Origin: Yoonia litorea
GTDB lineage: Bacteria; Pseudomonadota; Alphaproteobacteria; Rhodobacterales; Rhodobacteraceae
Direction: 5' to 3'
Length of the DNA: 64,000 nucleotides
Assembly: GCF_900114675.1 (NCBI RefSeq)
Contig: NZ_FOZM01000001.1
Location: 1,302,001 to 1,366,000, forward strand
In this document: piece by piece, positions 16,501 through 26,740 of the stretch
How positions within the stretch are numbered: position 1 is the stretch's first letter
Layout: each line of letters starts with the position of its first letter
The notes under the pieces: generated by a model
Told to the model about the DNA's origin: nothing
Database searches by the model: none
What the model saw: the letters and a program-made list of their open reading frames with translations, nothing else
Position numbers and translations under genes: made by a program

Positions 16501-18795
16501 CTAAGCCGGTTCTAGTTCGCCTTGCAGCTGTCCTTGCACGGCTTGCGTGAGCGCTGTCAGAGAAAACGGCTTTGGCAGGAACACCGCATTCGGAATCGGG
16601 GCCTCTCCGTCCTCGAAGGCGTCTTCCGGATAACCTGACACAAAGACCACTTGCGTCTCAGGGCGTGTCTTGAGTGCTTGCCTGACCCATGTTGGCCCAT
16701 CGAGCCCGGGCATGATCACGTCAGTCACAAAGACATCAACCTTCAGTTCAGGGTCTTCAAGCATTTTGAGCGCCGCCTCAGCGCATGCCGCTTCAAGGAC
16801 AGAAAAACCTTTCAGACTGAGTGCCCGTGAGGCGAAGGCACGTACTGGCGATTCGTCCTCGACCAATAGGACGACCCCTTCGGCCTTCCCCCCAAGCTGC
16901 GGTGTTTCGGGCGGGCGCGGGACGGCGACGACCTCATCTGAGCGTGCATCATGCTTTGGAAAAAGCAGCGAAAAAGTCGTCCCTTTTGCGACCTCGCTTT
17001 CGGCAAAAATGTAGCCACCCGTCTGCTTTACAATGCCATAGACCGTTGAGAGCCCCAGCCCGGTGCCCTCTCCTGTGCGTTTGGTTGTAAAGAACGGCTC
17101 AAAGATCTTTGGCAGCTTCTCTGGCGTAATTCCGCTCCCTTCATCAACGACATTGACGACGACATATTCGCCGGGGGGGACGACGACGCGATCTTTGCGC
17201 ATTTGGGCATCAAGCGTCAGATTATGGGTCACAACACGGATTTTGCCGCCCTTCTGCATCGCATCGCGGGCGTTTACCACGAGGTTCATCAGCACTTGTT
17301 CAAGCTGCCGCCGGTCTGCCCTGATCGGGGCAAGCCCATCTTCATGTTCGAGCATGAGCGTTATCTTTTCACCGACCAAACGGTTCAAAAGGTGTGTGAG
17401 GTCGGACAAGGTATCTCTCAGATCGATGGTCTCGAACTGCAGGTTCTGCTTTCGCGAGAATGCCAGAAGTTGGCCCACGAGGCTCGCTGCACGATTTGTA
17501 TTCTGATGAATCTGGATCAGATCGGCGTAGTTCTGATGGCCTTCGTCATGCCTGAGCAAAAGCAGATCACAGTGACCCGAAATCGCCGTCAAAAGGTTAT
17601 TGAAGTCATGCGCTACACCGCCCGCCAACTGTCCAATCGCCTGCATTTTCTGGCTTTGCACGAACTGCGCCTCGAGCGTTTTAAGTTCAGTCACGTCGTT
17701 CAGAACCGCAATAAGATGCAGCCCGTCACCTGACCCGGCAGTGCTGAGTGTGACCTGAACGAACGTGTCGCGGTGCTCGCCCCGGCCCCTGAGAAATTCC
17801 GAGACATGCGCGCCAGCCCCATTCATGGCCTGCGCCAACCAATCATTGATCGGCCTGCCGGGGCCATCAAGCACGTCCGACAAGCGCCGGCCTTGCGTCG
17901 ATGCAATGCCCAGCAATTGGCGCGCCTCGCGGTTGGATGCAAGCAGCTTGCCTTCATGGCTAACCTTCAAAAGCGGAACGGGCAGATCCTCAATCGCGGC
18001 CCAGTCTGCCTCAACGTTTGGGGAGGCTTCCGCCACAGCAGGGAAAAACATGATTTGTGTCAGGTTTTCGCTGAGCGACGACACGCCCAGACGATAGTTC
18101 TGATCACCGTCTAGAGTCTCAATTCGACACCTGTCACCGTTCGACAGCGGCCAAGCTTCGATAATTTCTGTCACGTCTTTCAGAGGATTTTGAAACCAAT
18201 CTCGGACCGCTCCGCCAGCAAAGCGTATTTCGCCAGTCTGGCCCACGATGATACTCGGCAGATCGGTGTCCAAATCTGCTTTGCTGAATTCCTGAATTGT
18301 CCAGATCATGCCGACACCAGCCATTCGCTTTGCAGAAAACTCTGTCAGGCCGGTCTGTGTCTGGGCAACATGATAGGCGCGGTCAGCCACTTTGAGTTGC
18401 CGTTCAAGGTCTAGCCGCACGTCTCTGTCAGTCGCGACCCAAAGTCCCAACAGATGCTCTATGGTTTCTCCATGAAACCCTGGCAGCCTGTCCCGCATTG
18501 CTTTGTTGAGATGGACGATCCTGTTGCGATCGCCGATGATGATGCTCGGTTCCCCAGACAGTTCGCAAAGCTGCTTCGCAAGCGTGAGCCGCGTCCCAGT
18601 CAATTGTGAGCGGAATGCTTGCAGCCCTGCTGCTGTCACCAGACAGGTGGCGAGAACAGCTAATGCCAATCTCACCCCTTTGTCCGGGTCGAAGGCAATA
18701 ACAAACCAAAACACTACAAAAATTGAGGACGCGGCGAGGACATGGGGCAAGAACCACAATTGACCTCCCAGTCGTCTCAGTTCCCCGTCTTTCAC
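16501..18795 (-). CDS. cckA: Hybrid sensor histidine kinase, CckA-type
   Basis: A 764-residue protein with two membrane helices (about residues 13-33 and 42-60), PAS-like domains to about residue 370, a dimerisation domain with AGGVAHDFNNLLTAI (phosphoacceptor His396), a HATPase domain (NLVVNARDAM, DEGSGI, GEGTGLGLSTVYGI) and a C-terminal receiver (LLVEDESPVRAF, phosphoacceptor Asp in VTDVIMPGLDG, Lys in FLPKPFS). The AHDFNNLLTAI box and the domain order identify CckA, which feeds phosphate through ChpT to CtrA. In Rhodobacterales this pathway controls motility and gene transfer agent release more than cell division. The GTG start has a GAGG Shine-Dalgarno sequence. It has its own promoter region. 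Confidence 0.9.
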   Translation of the reverse strand: MKDGELRRLGGQLWFLPHVLAASSIFVVFWFVIAFDPDKGVRLALAVLATCLVTAAGLQAFRSQLTGTRLTLAKQLCELSGEPSIIIGDRNRIVHLNKAMRDRLPGFHGETIEHLLGLWVATDRDVRLDLERQLKVADRAYHVAQTQTGLTEFSAKRMAGVGMIWTIQEFSKADLDTDLPSIIVGQTGEIRFAGGAVRDWFQNPLKDVTEIIEAWPLSNGDRCRIETLDGDQNYRLGVSSLSENLTQIMFFPAVAEASPNVEADWAAIEDLPVPLLKVSHEGKLLASNREARQLLGIASTQGRRLSDVLDGPGRPINDWLAQAMNGAGAHVSEFLRGRGEHRDTFVQVTLSTAGSGDGLHLIAVLNDVTELKTLEAQFVQSQKMQAIGQLAGGVAHDFNNLLTAISGHCDLLLLRHDEGHQNYADLIQIHQNTNRAASLVGQLLAFSRKQNLQFETIDLRDTLSDLTHLLNRLVGEKITLMLEHEDGLAPIRADRRQLEQVLMNLVVNARDAMQKGGKIRVVTHNLTLDAQMRKDRVVVPPGEYVVVNVVDEGSGITPEKLPKIFEPFFTTKRTGEGTGLGLSTVYGIVKQTGGYIFAESEVAKGTTFSLLFPKHDARSDEVVAVPRPPETPQLGGKAEGVVLLVEDESPVRAFASRALSLKGFSVLEAACAEAALKMLEDPELKVDVFVTDVIMPGLDGPTWVRQALKTRPETQVVFVSGYPEDAFEDGEAPIPNAVFLPKPFSLTALTQAVQGQLQGELEPA

Positions 18796-18878
18796 CTGTT
18801 TGCCTCACTCTCACCAAGAAAACGCAGCAAACGCCAGAAAGGTTAAGCCAACCTTAAGTAAGCATAGACCACAGCCAT

Positions 18879-18897
18879 AAACAACCTTTAGTTGTTT
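18879..18897 (-). terminator. Weak hairpin at the end of the rRNA methyltransferase gene
   Basis: AAACAAC (18879-18885) and GTTGTTT (18891-18897) form a seven-base-pair AT-rich stem directly after the stop codon of the leftward gene. The T-run is better on the plus strand. It may be a weak terminator. Confidence 0.35.
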
Positions 18898-20049
18898 TTA
18901 CTGTTTTGCCAACACAGCCATGAAAAAACCATCGCCATCAGCGTCTGGAATGCGTTGCAGCGAAGTTTCAACGCGCCAGCCAGGAAACCTCGCCGTAAAC
19001 CTTTGTACGGCAGCATGATTTTCGGCTGAAAGCACAGAACATGTGGCATAGACCAACAGACCGTCGTCCGACACAAGAGGCGCTGCCGCCTCCAGAACTT
19101 CGCCTTGGGATTGTATCAAATCATCAAGGCGCGTCTGATCGAGCCGCCATTTTGCATCGGGTGTCCGCCGCCACGTGCCGGACCCACTGCAAGGGGCATC
19201 GCAGAAGACGATATCGAACGGGGCGTGGTCTTTCAGTTGGTTCGTTGCGACTTGTGTGACGATGACCCCAGCCCTCTCTGCCCGCGCGGGAAGGTCAACG
19301 AGGCGCTGTGGCGCGATGTCGTGGGCATAGATCTCGGCAATTGTCAGATCGGCAAAGGCGAGCGCCTTGCCTCCGCCGCCAGCGCAAAAATCGAGTATGC
19401 GGGTGGCCGAGTTGAACGGAACCTGTGCGACAGCCCACTGCGACGCGGCATCCTGCAATTCAACGACGCCATCGCGAAATGCGTTCGATTGCTTTACCTG
19501 TCTTGGATTGTCGGTCACCTGAAGGCATGTCGCAACGAAGGGATGCACTTTGGTTCCAATCCCGTCCGAAGCCAGTGCTGCGGCAGCCTCATCGCGGCTT
19601 GCACGCCTCAAGTTGACCCTCAGAAACACACTTGCGCGATTTTGCTGCGCTATTGCAGCGGCCTTTGCCTTGTCGCCCAAGCTTTCAACCCATAGTGGCC
19701 AAAGCCATTCCGGTACGTCACAGCGCGCAGCCTCAGTGGTCGGAGCAAAAGCGTGCCGTTCGTGAGCCTCGACCGCTGCAGGCGCATGCCCTTCGCCGTT
19801 AAACAGCGCATCAACATCCCATCCCTCACGTAACGCGAGCTGCACCATCAGTGATCGCCCGTCGCCGTCCCCTAAAGAACGCTTCGCACGCAGCGCATCG
19901 AAAACATGATCCCGAATGGCCGCCCTATCTTTCGATCCGGCAAACCGCGCGTTCCGCGCCCAAGTCGTTAATGCGCGCTCTGCTGGCGCCCCCTGCGCGA
20001 TGATGTCTAGTATCTCAATTGCAGCAGCAATCCGCGCACCCGGTGTCAT
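18898..20049 (-). CDS. RsmB/NOP-family rRNA m5C methyltransferase
   Basis: A 383-residue RsmB-type protein that methylates cytosine C5 in rRNA. The N-terminal NusB-like helical domain covers about residues 1-130. The SAM-binding loop is ILDFCAGGGGKALAFA, a Gly-rich variant of the usual APGGKT loop. The first catalytic cysteine is in DAPCSGSGTWRR and the second in VYATCSVLSAENH. The target cannot be assigned from sequence (E. coli RsmB modifies C967 of 16S rRNA). It starts four bases after guaB stops, so the two are probably cotranscribed. Confidence 0.9.
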   Translation of the reverse strand: MTPGARIAAAIEILDIIAQGAPAERALTTWARNARFAGSKDRAAIRDHVFDALRAKRSLGDGDGRSLMVQLALREGWDVDALFNGEGHAPAAVEAHERHAFAPTTEAARCDVPEWLWPLWVESLGDKAKAAAIAQQNRASVFLRVNLRRASRDEAAAALASDGIGTKVHPFVATCLQVTDNPRQVKQSNAFRDGVVELQDAASQWAVAQVPFNSATRILDFCAGGGGKALAFADLTIAEIYAHDIAPQRLVDLPARAERAGVIVTQVATNQLKDHAPFDIVFCDAPCSGSGTWRRTPDAKWRLDQTRLDDLIQSQGEVLEAAAPLVSDDGLLVYATCSVLSAENHAAVQRFTARFPGWRVETSLQRIPDADGDGFFMAVLAKQ

Positions 20050-20053
20050 GGTG

Positions 20054-21571
<1,518 letters not shown>

Positions 21572-21590
21572 TTAAGTGGATGCAGCCCCG

Positions 21591-22883
21591 CTAGGCGGCG
21601 CGTTCACGTAAGGTCGGCAGGCTTTCGAGTTCGGCAATATCGCGGTTGTTTGCGGCGTCAGCGCGTATCTTGGGCGCTATGGCTTTTGCGGCATTGGTGT
21701 ACTTTTCATCACCAAGGACACGTGTCAGCACCTTCGCAATGTTGCCGGCAGTGGGCTTTGCCCGTAGACCCAGACCGCGTGCCACGATCCTTGCTGCGGT
21801 ATCATCCTGGTCACGCCCCATCGGAAGCGCCACAAGTGGAACACCACACGACAGCGCCTTCATCACCGAGCCATGACCGCAGTGTGTCACGAACGCATCG
21901 GCATGCGGCAGCAGCAGCCCGTGAGGCGCATATGGCACCAGTCTGACGTTCTCAGGCGGATCAAAGTCAGAGAGGCGCATAGCAGGTCCGGTTGTCACGA
22001 TACCCTTTACCCGCTGTCCTGTGGCGGTGCGGAGGCGACCGAGCGCCTTGATCACCTGTTCCAGATGCCCCGCCTGATTCTGGAACGTCGTGGACAAGCT
22101 GGCCAGCACAAGCGGTTGTCCTGCGTCTCTCTCTAGCAACTCTGCATCAAGGTCCGTTCCTATCGCGGTTGTGTCACCAAGATGCGGCCCGACGTAAACG
22201 AGGTTCTGCGGTGCTGGCGTCATCAAGAAATCGAAGTGTTCGCTGGTCTGGACAAGTATCCGGTCGGCCCTTGCGAACTGATCAAAGGCGCGCGCCAATG
22301 GTGCAAGTCCATAGGCCTGCCTTGCTGCGTTCAGCGTCGGTAGAAAGCCATTGCCGATGCGATGCATGAAGCCATTGACCGCCTGATCGCGCAATCGTCC
22401 CAATGGTCCTTTTGCCGGTCGCATTCCAGCGGTGGGTTTGCCTGGGCCAGGCAGCATATTCACACAGTGCACAAGGATCGCCGAACTGATCCCGCGCGCC
22501 TCTGCCGGAATGATCGCAGACGGTAGCAACCAATCCGCAACCACAACGTTAGGCCGCACTTCGGCCACAACTTCGTCGGTCTGTTCGGCAATTGCCAAAC
22601 TCGGACCGAAAAGCAGCGTTCGCATTGTGTCTTTCAATGCCGCCGGTGGGGAGCTCTGCCGCCAGTCCTGCAACAGAACCTCATCGGCGCTCTCACGCGT
22701 CAATACACGCTGGAACGCGCGAAATTCAGCACCGATTGCCAGAATACGGGCACGCATGCAGGGTTCTGCGAGGATGACGACCCGGTGACCGCGCTTGACC
22801 AGTTTTTCTGCAACGCCAAGAACAGGTGGAACGTTGCCGCCGCCCTCCCACGTCACGAAGAGGTAGGTTCGAGGATCGATCAT
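21591..22883 (-). CDS. GT1-family glycosyltransferase (MGT/UGT-like)
   Basis: A 430-residue GT-B glycosyltransferase. The N-terminus reads LFVTWEGGGNVPPVLGVAEK, and the sugar-nucleotide donor region is VTHCGHGSVMKALSCGVPLV then PMGRDQDDTAARI, as in macrolide and sterol/carotenoid glycosyltransferases. It should move a hexose from a nucleotide sugar onto a small hydrophobic acceptor, which is unknown. Its ATG overlaps the stop of the TetR gene (ATGA), so it is probably controlled by that repressor. Detoxification of a xenobiotic or decoration of a lipid or pigment are both possible. Confidence 0.82.
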   Translation of the reverse strand: MIDPRTYLFVTWEGGGNVPPVLGVAEKLVKRGHRVVILAEPCMRARILAIGAEFRAFQRVLTRESADEVLLQDWRQSSPPAALKDTMRTLLFGPSLAIAEQTDEVVAEVRPNVVVADWLLPSAIIPAEARGISSAILVHCVNMLPGPGKPTAGMRPAKGPLGRLRDQAVNGFMHRIGNGFLPTLNAARQAYGLAPLARAFDQFARADRILVQTSEHFDFLMTPAPQNLVYVGPHLGDTTAIGTDLDAELLERDAGQPLVLASLSTTFQNQAGHLEQVIKALGRLRTATGQRVKGIVTTGPAMRLSDFDPPENVRLVPYAPHGLLLPHADAFVTHCGHGSVMKALSCGVPLVALPMGRDQDDTAARIVARGLGLRAKPTAGNIAKVLTRVLGDEKYTNAAKAIAPKIRADAANNRDIAELESLPTLRERAA

Positions 22884-23494
22884 GGCTCATCCCTTTCGTT
22901 CGACACCTCGTTGATGATGCCAGTGACAAGTCTCGTCATCGTAGCAGCGACGGCATCTGCAGGGCGTTCGAGGTCGCGCCGCAGAAGCTTCCAGACCAAC
23001 AAATCGGTGGCCGCAACAACAGCATCCAGTTCAAGTTGCGTGACCTCGTCCACAGTGGCACCGGAATAGAGCGCCAATAATTCGTGGCACCATTGCCGAT
23101 GAAAAGCCTGACCATGCGCCACGACCTTTGCCGCGGCTGGGCTTGTATGAATGACGGCCAAGGTCCGCAGGACTGCTTCACCATCCGCATCGTAGTGGGC
23201 GACCAAGGTATCTATCTGCGTGCGCAGATCTGCATCTGCATCCAGCTGCCGCGCGTCCTCAATCCCAGAAGCGCGGTCCGCAATGACTTTATCGAGCAAT
23301 CCCTCTTTTGAGCCGAAATGCCGGATAATGGTCTGCACAGTGACACCTGACTGATCTGCGATCGCTTGCAGCGTCACCTTATCCAGATCCTCCTGTCGCC
23401 ACAGATCGACAAAAGCCTTCATTACAGCGCGCTGTGTTTTCACCACAGCGGCGGCGCGGTTTGTCTGTTGATAACGACGTTTTTCAAATTTCAT
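22880..23494 (-). CDS. TetR-family transcriptional regulator
   Basis: A 204-residue TetR/AcrR protein. The helix-turn-helix near residues 30-60 reads LQAIADQSGVTVQTIIRHFG followed by SKEGLLDKVI. The C-terminal ligand domain is helical and not diagnostic. The ATG at 23492-23494 gives a normal N-terminus; the in-frame extension of 31 codons upstream is unlikely. No Shine-Dalgarno sequence precedes this ATG; a perfect palindrome occupies the position. It is the first gene of a two-gene operon, overlapping the glycosyltransferase by four bases, and is likely a local repressor of itself and that gene. Confidence 0.85.
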   Translation of the reverse strand: MKFEKRRYQQTNRAAAVVKTQRAVMKAFVDLWRQEDLDKVTLQAIADQSGVTVQTIIRHFGSKEGLLDKVIADRASGIEDARQLDADADLRTQIDTLVAHYDADGEAVLRTLAVIHTSPAAAKVVAHGQAFHRQWCHELLALYSGATVDEVTQLELDAVVAATDLLVWKLLRRDLERPADAVAATMTRLVTGIINEVSNERDEP

Positions 23495-23510
23495 GTTAGT
23501 TATACTAACA
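23494..23510. promoter_or_regulatory. Perfect palindrome at the start of the TetR gene, probable operator
   Basis: TGTTAGT, TAT, ACTAACA: seven-base arms around three bases. On the leftward strand a promoter CCGACA, 18 bases, GATAAT lies just upstream, placing the palindrome across the transcription start and up to the start codon. This is the expected location and size for a TetR autorepressor site. Confidence 0.75.
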
Positions 23511-23658
23511 CGAATTATCTGATTTTGGCCAGAGCTTTGTCGGCAGGCACATTCTGACCACCACACCATGCCGCTCCCCATAATCATTATGACGGATATG
23601 AGCCTTCAACTTGGGCCACCGACAGCTAAATTCTGCGCAAGAGTTATGGGTGCGCAGC

Positions 23659-25695
23659 ATGTCGAATGATCCACTGGTTATCTTTACCCCGTCGGGCAAG
23701 CGCGGGCATTTTCCGGTGGGCACGCCTGTCTTGACGGCAGCACGCCAGCTCGGTGTCGATCTTGACTCGGTCTGCGGCGGCCGCGGCATTTGCTCGAAAT
23801 GTCAGATTACCCCGTCGTATGGCGAGTTTCCGAAGCATGGCGTCACTGTCGCAGAAGATGCGCTGTCCCCTTGGAATGCCGTAGAGCAGCGATATGACGA
23901 CAAGCGCGGGCTGAAAGCAGGGCGTCGTCTGGGATGTCAGGCGACCGTGCAAGGGGACATCGTGATTGATGTGCCCGCAGAAAGCCAAGTCCATAAACAA
24001 GTCGTGCGCAAGCGTGCAGAAGCCCGTGACATCGTTATGAACCCATCGACGCGCCTCTATTATGTGGAGGTGGCCGAGCCAGACATGCACGATCCATCTG
24101 GCGATCTGGAGCGTCTGGTCACAGCCTTGCAAAACGACTGGGATCTGCCTGCACTTGAGGCTGATCTTTCGGTGCTCCGCTCTATGCAATCCGCTTTGCG
24201 AAAAGGCGGATGGAAGGTCACGGTCGCGGTGCATCTGGGCGACGCCGTCTTTAGTCCGAGGATCATCCACATCTGGCCCGGTTTCTACGAAGGCACGATC
24301 TATGGTCTGGCCGTTGATCTTGGGTCCACGACAATCGCGGGCCACCTCTGCGATCTGCAAACCGGCGAAGTTGTCGCCTCATCTGGCATCATGAATCCTC
24401 AGATCCGCTTTGGCGAAGATCTGATGAGTCGCGTGAGTTATGGGATGATGAACCCCACAGGCTCTGACGAAATGACCCGCGCTGTCCGCGAAGGCATGAA
24501 TGCCTTGTTCGTCCAGATCGCGACAGAGGCAGGGATCGACCGCAGCCTGATCATGGACGCGGTGTTTGTTTGCAACCCTGTCATGCATCATCTGTTTCTT
24601 GGGATTGACGCCTATGAACTGGGTCAGGCCCCGTTTGCATTGGCCACATCCGAGGCAATCTCGCTGCGGGCAAACGAGCTTGATCTGAACCTGCACTCGG
24701 CCGCGCGCGTCTATATCCTGCCCTGCATTGCCGGTCACGTTGGCGCCGATGCAGCGGCAGTCGCGCTGTCAGAAGCGCCAGACAAATCCGACGATCTGGT
24801 CCTGATTGTCGATGTCGGCACAAACGCCGAAATCATTCTGGGAAATACCGAAAAGGTTCTTGCCTGTTCCTCACCCACCGGACCGGCCTTTGAGGGTGCG
24901 CAGATCAGCTCAGGTCAGCGCGCAGCCCCCGGCGCCATCGAACATGTCCAGATTGATCCTGTCACGAAGTTGCCGCGCTTTCAGGTCATCGGCAGTGAGC
25001 TTTGGTCTGATGAAGAAGGATTTGAGGCAGCGATTGCGCAAACCGGTGTCACCGGCATTTGTGGGTCCGGCATCATCGAAGTGATCGCAGAGATGCGACT
25101 TGCAGGTATTGTCGATGGACCCGGACTGATCGGATCGGCAGAACAGACAGGATCGCCGAACTGCTTTCAGGATGGGCGCACCAACTCGTATCTTCTCTAT
25201 GATGGAACGGCCAACGGCGGGCCGATGATCACGGTAACAAACACCGACATTCGCCAGATCCAGATGGCCAAGGCCGCTCTTTACTCCGGTGCACGGCTTT
25301 TGATGGATAAGTTCGATGTCGATAAGGTGGATCGCGTTGTTCTGGCGGGGGCCTTCGGGGCACACATCAGTCCCAAACATGCGATGGTTCTGGGCATGAT
25401 CCCTGATGCGCCGCTCGACAAAGTGACCAGCGCTGGCAACGCTGCCGGAACCGGCGCGCGAATTGCCTTGCTCAACACACAGGCGCGACGCGAAATCGAA
25501 GCGACCGTGCACAAAATTCACAAGGTTGAAACAGCGATCGAGCCGCGCTTCCAGGAGCATTTCGTGAACGCCTCTGCGATCCCCAATGCGGTCGAGCCGT
25601 TCCCAATACTGGAAACGGTCGTCACACTTCCGGAGGTAAACCACAACACGGGCGGTGGTGGTGAAGGTGGCAGAAGACGCCGCCGCGCAAGATAG
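23659..25695 (+). CDS. RamA-like corrinoid reductive activator (2Fe-2S ferredoxin + ASKHA ATPase, DUF4445)
   Basis: A 678-residue protein. The N-terminal ferredoxin domain has the cluster ligands C-x5-C-x2-C (VCGGRGICSKC) with a fourth cysteine in GRRLGCQA. A linker domain follows, then an ASKHA-type ATPase: LAVDLGSTTIAGHL, VIVDVGTNAEIIL, ICGSGIIEVI and VLAGAFGAHISP. Such proteins use ATP to reduce inactive cob(II)alamin to cob(I)alamin on corrinoid methyltransferases. I infer that it reactivates the split methionine synthase whose folate module is at 5.2-6.2 kb. The C-terminus is GGGGEGGRRRRRAR, like that partner's tail. The ATG at 23659 lacks a Shine-Dalgarno sequence; a TTG at 23611 is the alternative. 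Confidence 0.85.
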   Translation: MSNDPLVIFTPSGKRGHFPVGTPVLTAARQLGVDLDSVCGGRGICSKCQITPSYGEFPKHGVTVAEDALSPWNAVEQRYDDKRGLKAGRRLGCQATVQGDIVIDVPAESQVHKQVVRKRAEARDIVMNPSTRLYYVEVAEPDMHDPSGDLERLVTALQNDWDLPALEADLSVLRSMQSALRKGGWKVTVAVHLGDAVFSPRIIHIWPGFYEGTIYGLAVDLGSTTIAGHLCDLQTGEVVASSGIMNPQIRFGEDLMSRVSYGMMNPTGSDEMTRAVREGMNALFVQIATEAGIDRSLIMDAVFVCNPVMHHLFLGIDAYELGQAPFALATSEAISLRANELDLNLHSAARVYILPCIAGHVGADAAAVALSEAPDKSDDLVLIVDVGTNAEIILGNTEKVLACSSPTGPAFEGAQISSGQRAAPGAIEHVQIDPVTKLPRFQVIGSELWSDEEGFEAAIAQTGVTGICGSGIIEVIAEMRLAGIVDGPGLIGSAEQTGSPNCFQDGRTNSYLLYDGTANGGPMITVTNTDIRQIQMAKAALYSGARLLMDKFDVDKVDRVVLAGAFGAHISPKHAMVLGMIPDAPLDKVTSAGNAAGTGARIALLNTQARREIEATVHKIHKVETAIEPRFQEHFVNASAIPNAVEPFPILETVVTLPEVNHNTGGGGEGGRRRRRAR

Positions 25696-25776
25696 GCTGA
25701 CAATGGCATAGGGTGTCTTTGCCGCCCCCAATCACTCTTGACGACGCCTCTTGCGCAGCTTACGCCATCAAGCTGC

Positions 25777-25850
25777 GCGGGTATGGTGAAAAGGTATCAC
25801 GAAAGCTTCCCAAGCTTCAGTTACGGGTTCGATTCCCGTTACCCGCTCCA
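25777..25850 (+). tRNA. tRNA-Gly (anticodon CCC)
   Basis: A 74-base cloverleaf including the encoded CCA. Acceptor strands GCGGGTA and TACCCGC, D-arm around TGGTGAAAAGGTATCA, anticodon loop TTCCCAA (CCC, glycine), and T-arm ACGGG-TTCGATT-CCCGT. The anticodon stem has one A-C mismatch at its top. A TTGACG at 25738-25743, with TACGCC 17 bases further on, may be its promoter. Confidence 0.93.
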
Positions 25851-25872
25851 TCCATTTCCTGATGAGGCCGCT

Positions 25873-26223
25873 ATGCCAGAGATTGTTCGCAAGTATACCA
25901 CCGCGCGTATGTCGCAATTGGTGATCCACAACGGCATTGCCTATCTTGCCGGACAGGTCGGCGCGGAGGGGAAAAGCGTCACCGTACAAACCGAAGCGGT
26001 GCTCGAAAAGATCGACGCACTTCTGCAAGAAGCGGGCACGAACAAGTCAAACCTGCTCACAGCGCAGATCTGGCTTTCAGACATTACGACCCAGTTTGCC
26101 GATATGAACACGGTCTGGGATGCATGGGTGCCAGAAGGCAGCGCGCCTGCAAGATGGACCGGCGAGGCCAAGCTTGCGACCCCCGACTACCACGTCGAGA
26201 TCATCGTGACGGCGGCAATCTAG
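25873..26223 (+). CDS. RidA-family (YjgF/UK114) enamine/imine deaminase
   Basis: A 116-residue RidA-superfamily protein starting MPEIVRKYTTARMSQLVIHN and continuing GIAYLAGQVGAEG. Family members form trimers and hydrolyse reactive enamines and imines released by PLP enzymes. It ends with the family-like APARWTGEAKLATPDYHVEI rather than the archetypal C-R-x-x-x-E/V-A-x-L-P motif, so it belongs to a sub-branch and may not be a true RidA. The ATG is 23 bases after the tRNA-Gly 3' end with no room for a separate promoter, so the message is probably made by processing a tRNA-ridA transcript. GAGG is a weak Shine-Dalgarno sequence. Confidence 0.85.
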   Translation: MPEIVRKYTTARMSQLVIHNGIAYLAGQVGAEGKSVTVQTEAVLEKIDALLQEAGTNKSNLLTAQIWLSDITTQFADMNTVWDAWVPEGSAPARWTGEAKLATPDYHVEIIVTAAI

Positions 26224-26225
26224 GG

Positions 26226-26696
26226 TTAGAGATAAAAGAGCGCCGTCAAACCTGCCAGTCCAATAGGAAGGCTGAGTGGGATCACTTGCTTTGCCATGAC
26301 ATGCCATTTGCTGTCCTCCGATCCTGCCAACTTGCGGATCTGGATGACGACGAAGGCGCAGATAAAGAAGTAGGCAAGAAACGCCAAAAACGTGAAAAAC
26401 GCCTTACTGAGCGGGACAAACAGCACCGTGCCACCCAACAGCTTGACGGCGCCCGCTCCCATGCCGCCGACAGCAAAGAGCGCAAGCCCACCGACAAAAA
26501 CAGCGACAGCCAATCCGATCTGCCAGTAAAGCGCAGTGCGATCCGGCGTGATGAAGGCCAAGACCACAAACAAAAGAAGTGGCGTCGCGGCGATCCAGTT
26601 CGGGATGCGTCCTGTTCTAAGCTCGATCAGCATTGCTGCGATCAGCACCGCAGCCATCGCGTAGTTTACCAATTCAGGGGCCATCATCTGCCTCAT
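26226..26696 (-). CDS. Prepilin-peptidase-like (A24/CpaA-type) membrane protein lacking catalytic aspartates
   Basis: A protein of up to 156 residues with about five hydrophobic segments. It has the two landmarks of CpaA/TadV-type prepilin peptidases, IELRTGRIPNW and GGMGAGAVKLLGG. In active enzymes an aspartate precedes LRT and the second motif reads GxGDxK. Here the first is glutamate and the second alanine, so both catalytic aspartates are missing. It is probably not a protease. No pilus genes are nearby. The start may be the ATG at about 26684, which has the better-spaced GAGG. It is convergent with the ridA-like gene, two bases apart. Confidence 0.7.
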   Translation of the reverse strand: MRQMMAPELVNYAMAAVLIAAMLIELRTGRIPNWIAATPLLLFVVLAFITPDRTALYWQIGLAVAVFVGGLALFAVGGMGAGAVKLLGGTVLFVPLSKAFFTFLAFLAYFFICAFVVIQIRKLAGSEDSKWHVMAKQVIPLSLPIGLAGLTALFYL

Positions 26697-26740
26697 GCCT
26701 CATCTGTTTTGCGGCAAACGAAAGCACAGACGGACCTGAT

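Noticed and set aside
25738-25872. N-terminal extension of the RidA-like protein
   Set aside because: The extension reads through the tRNA-Gly gene; the family N-terminus begins at the ATG at 25873.
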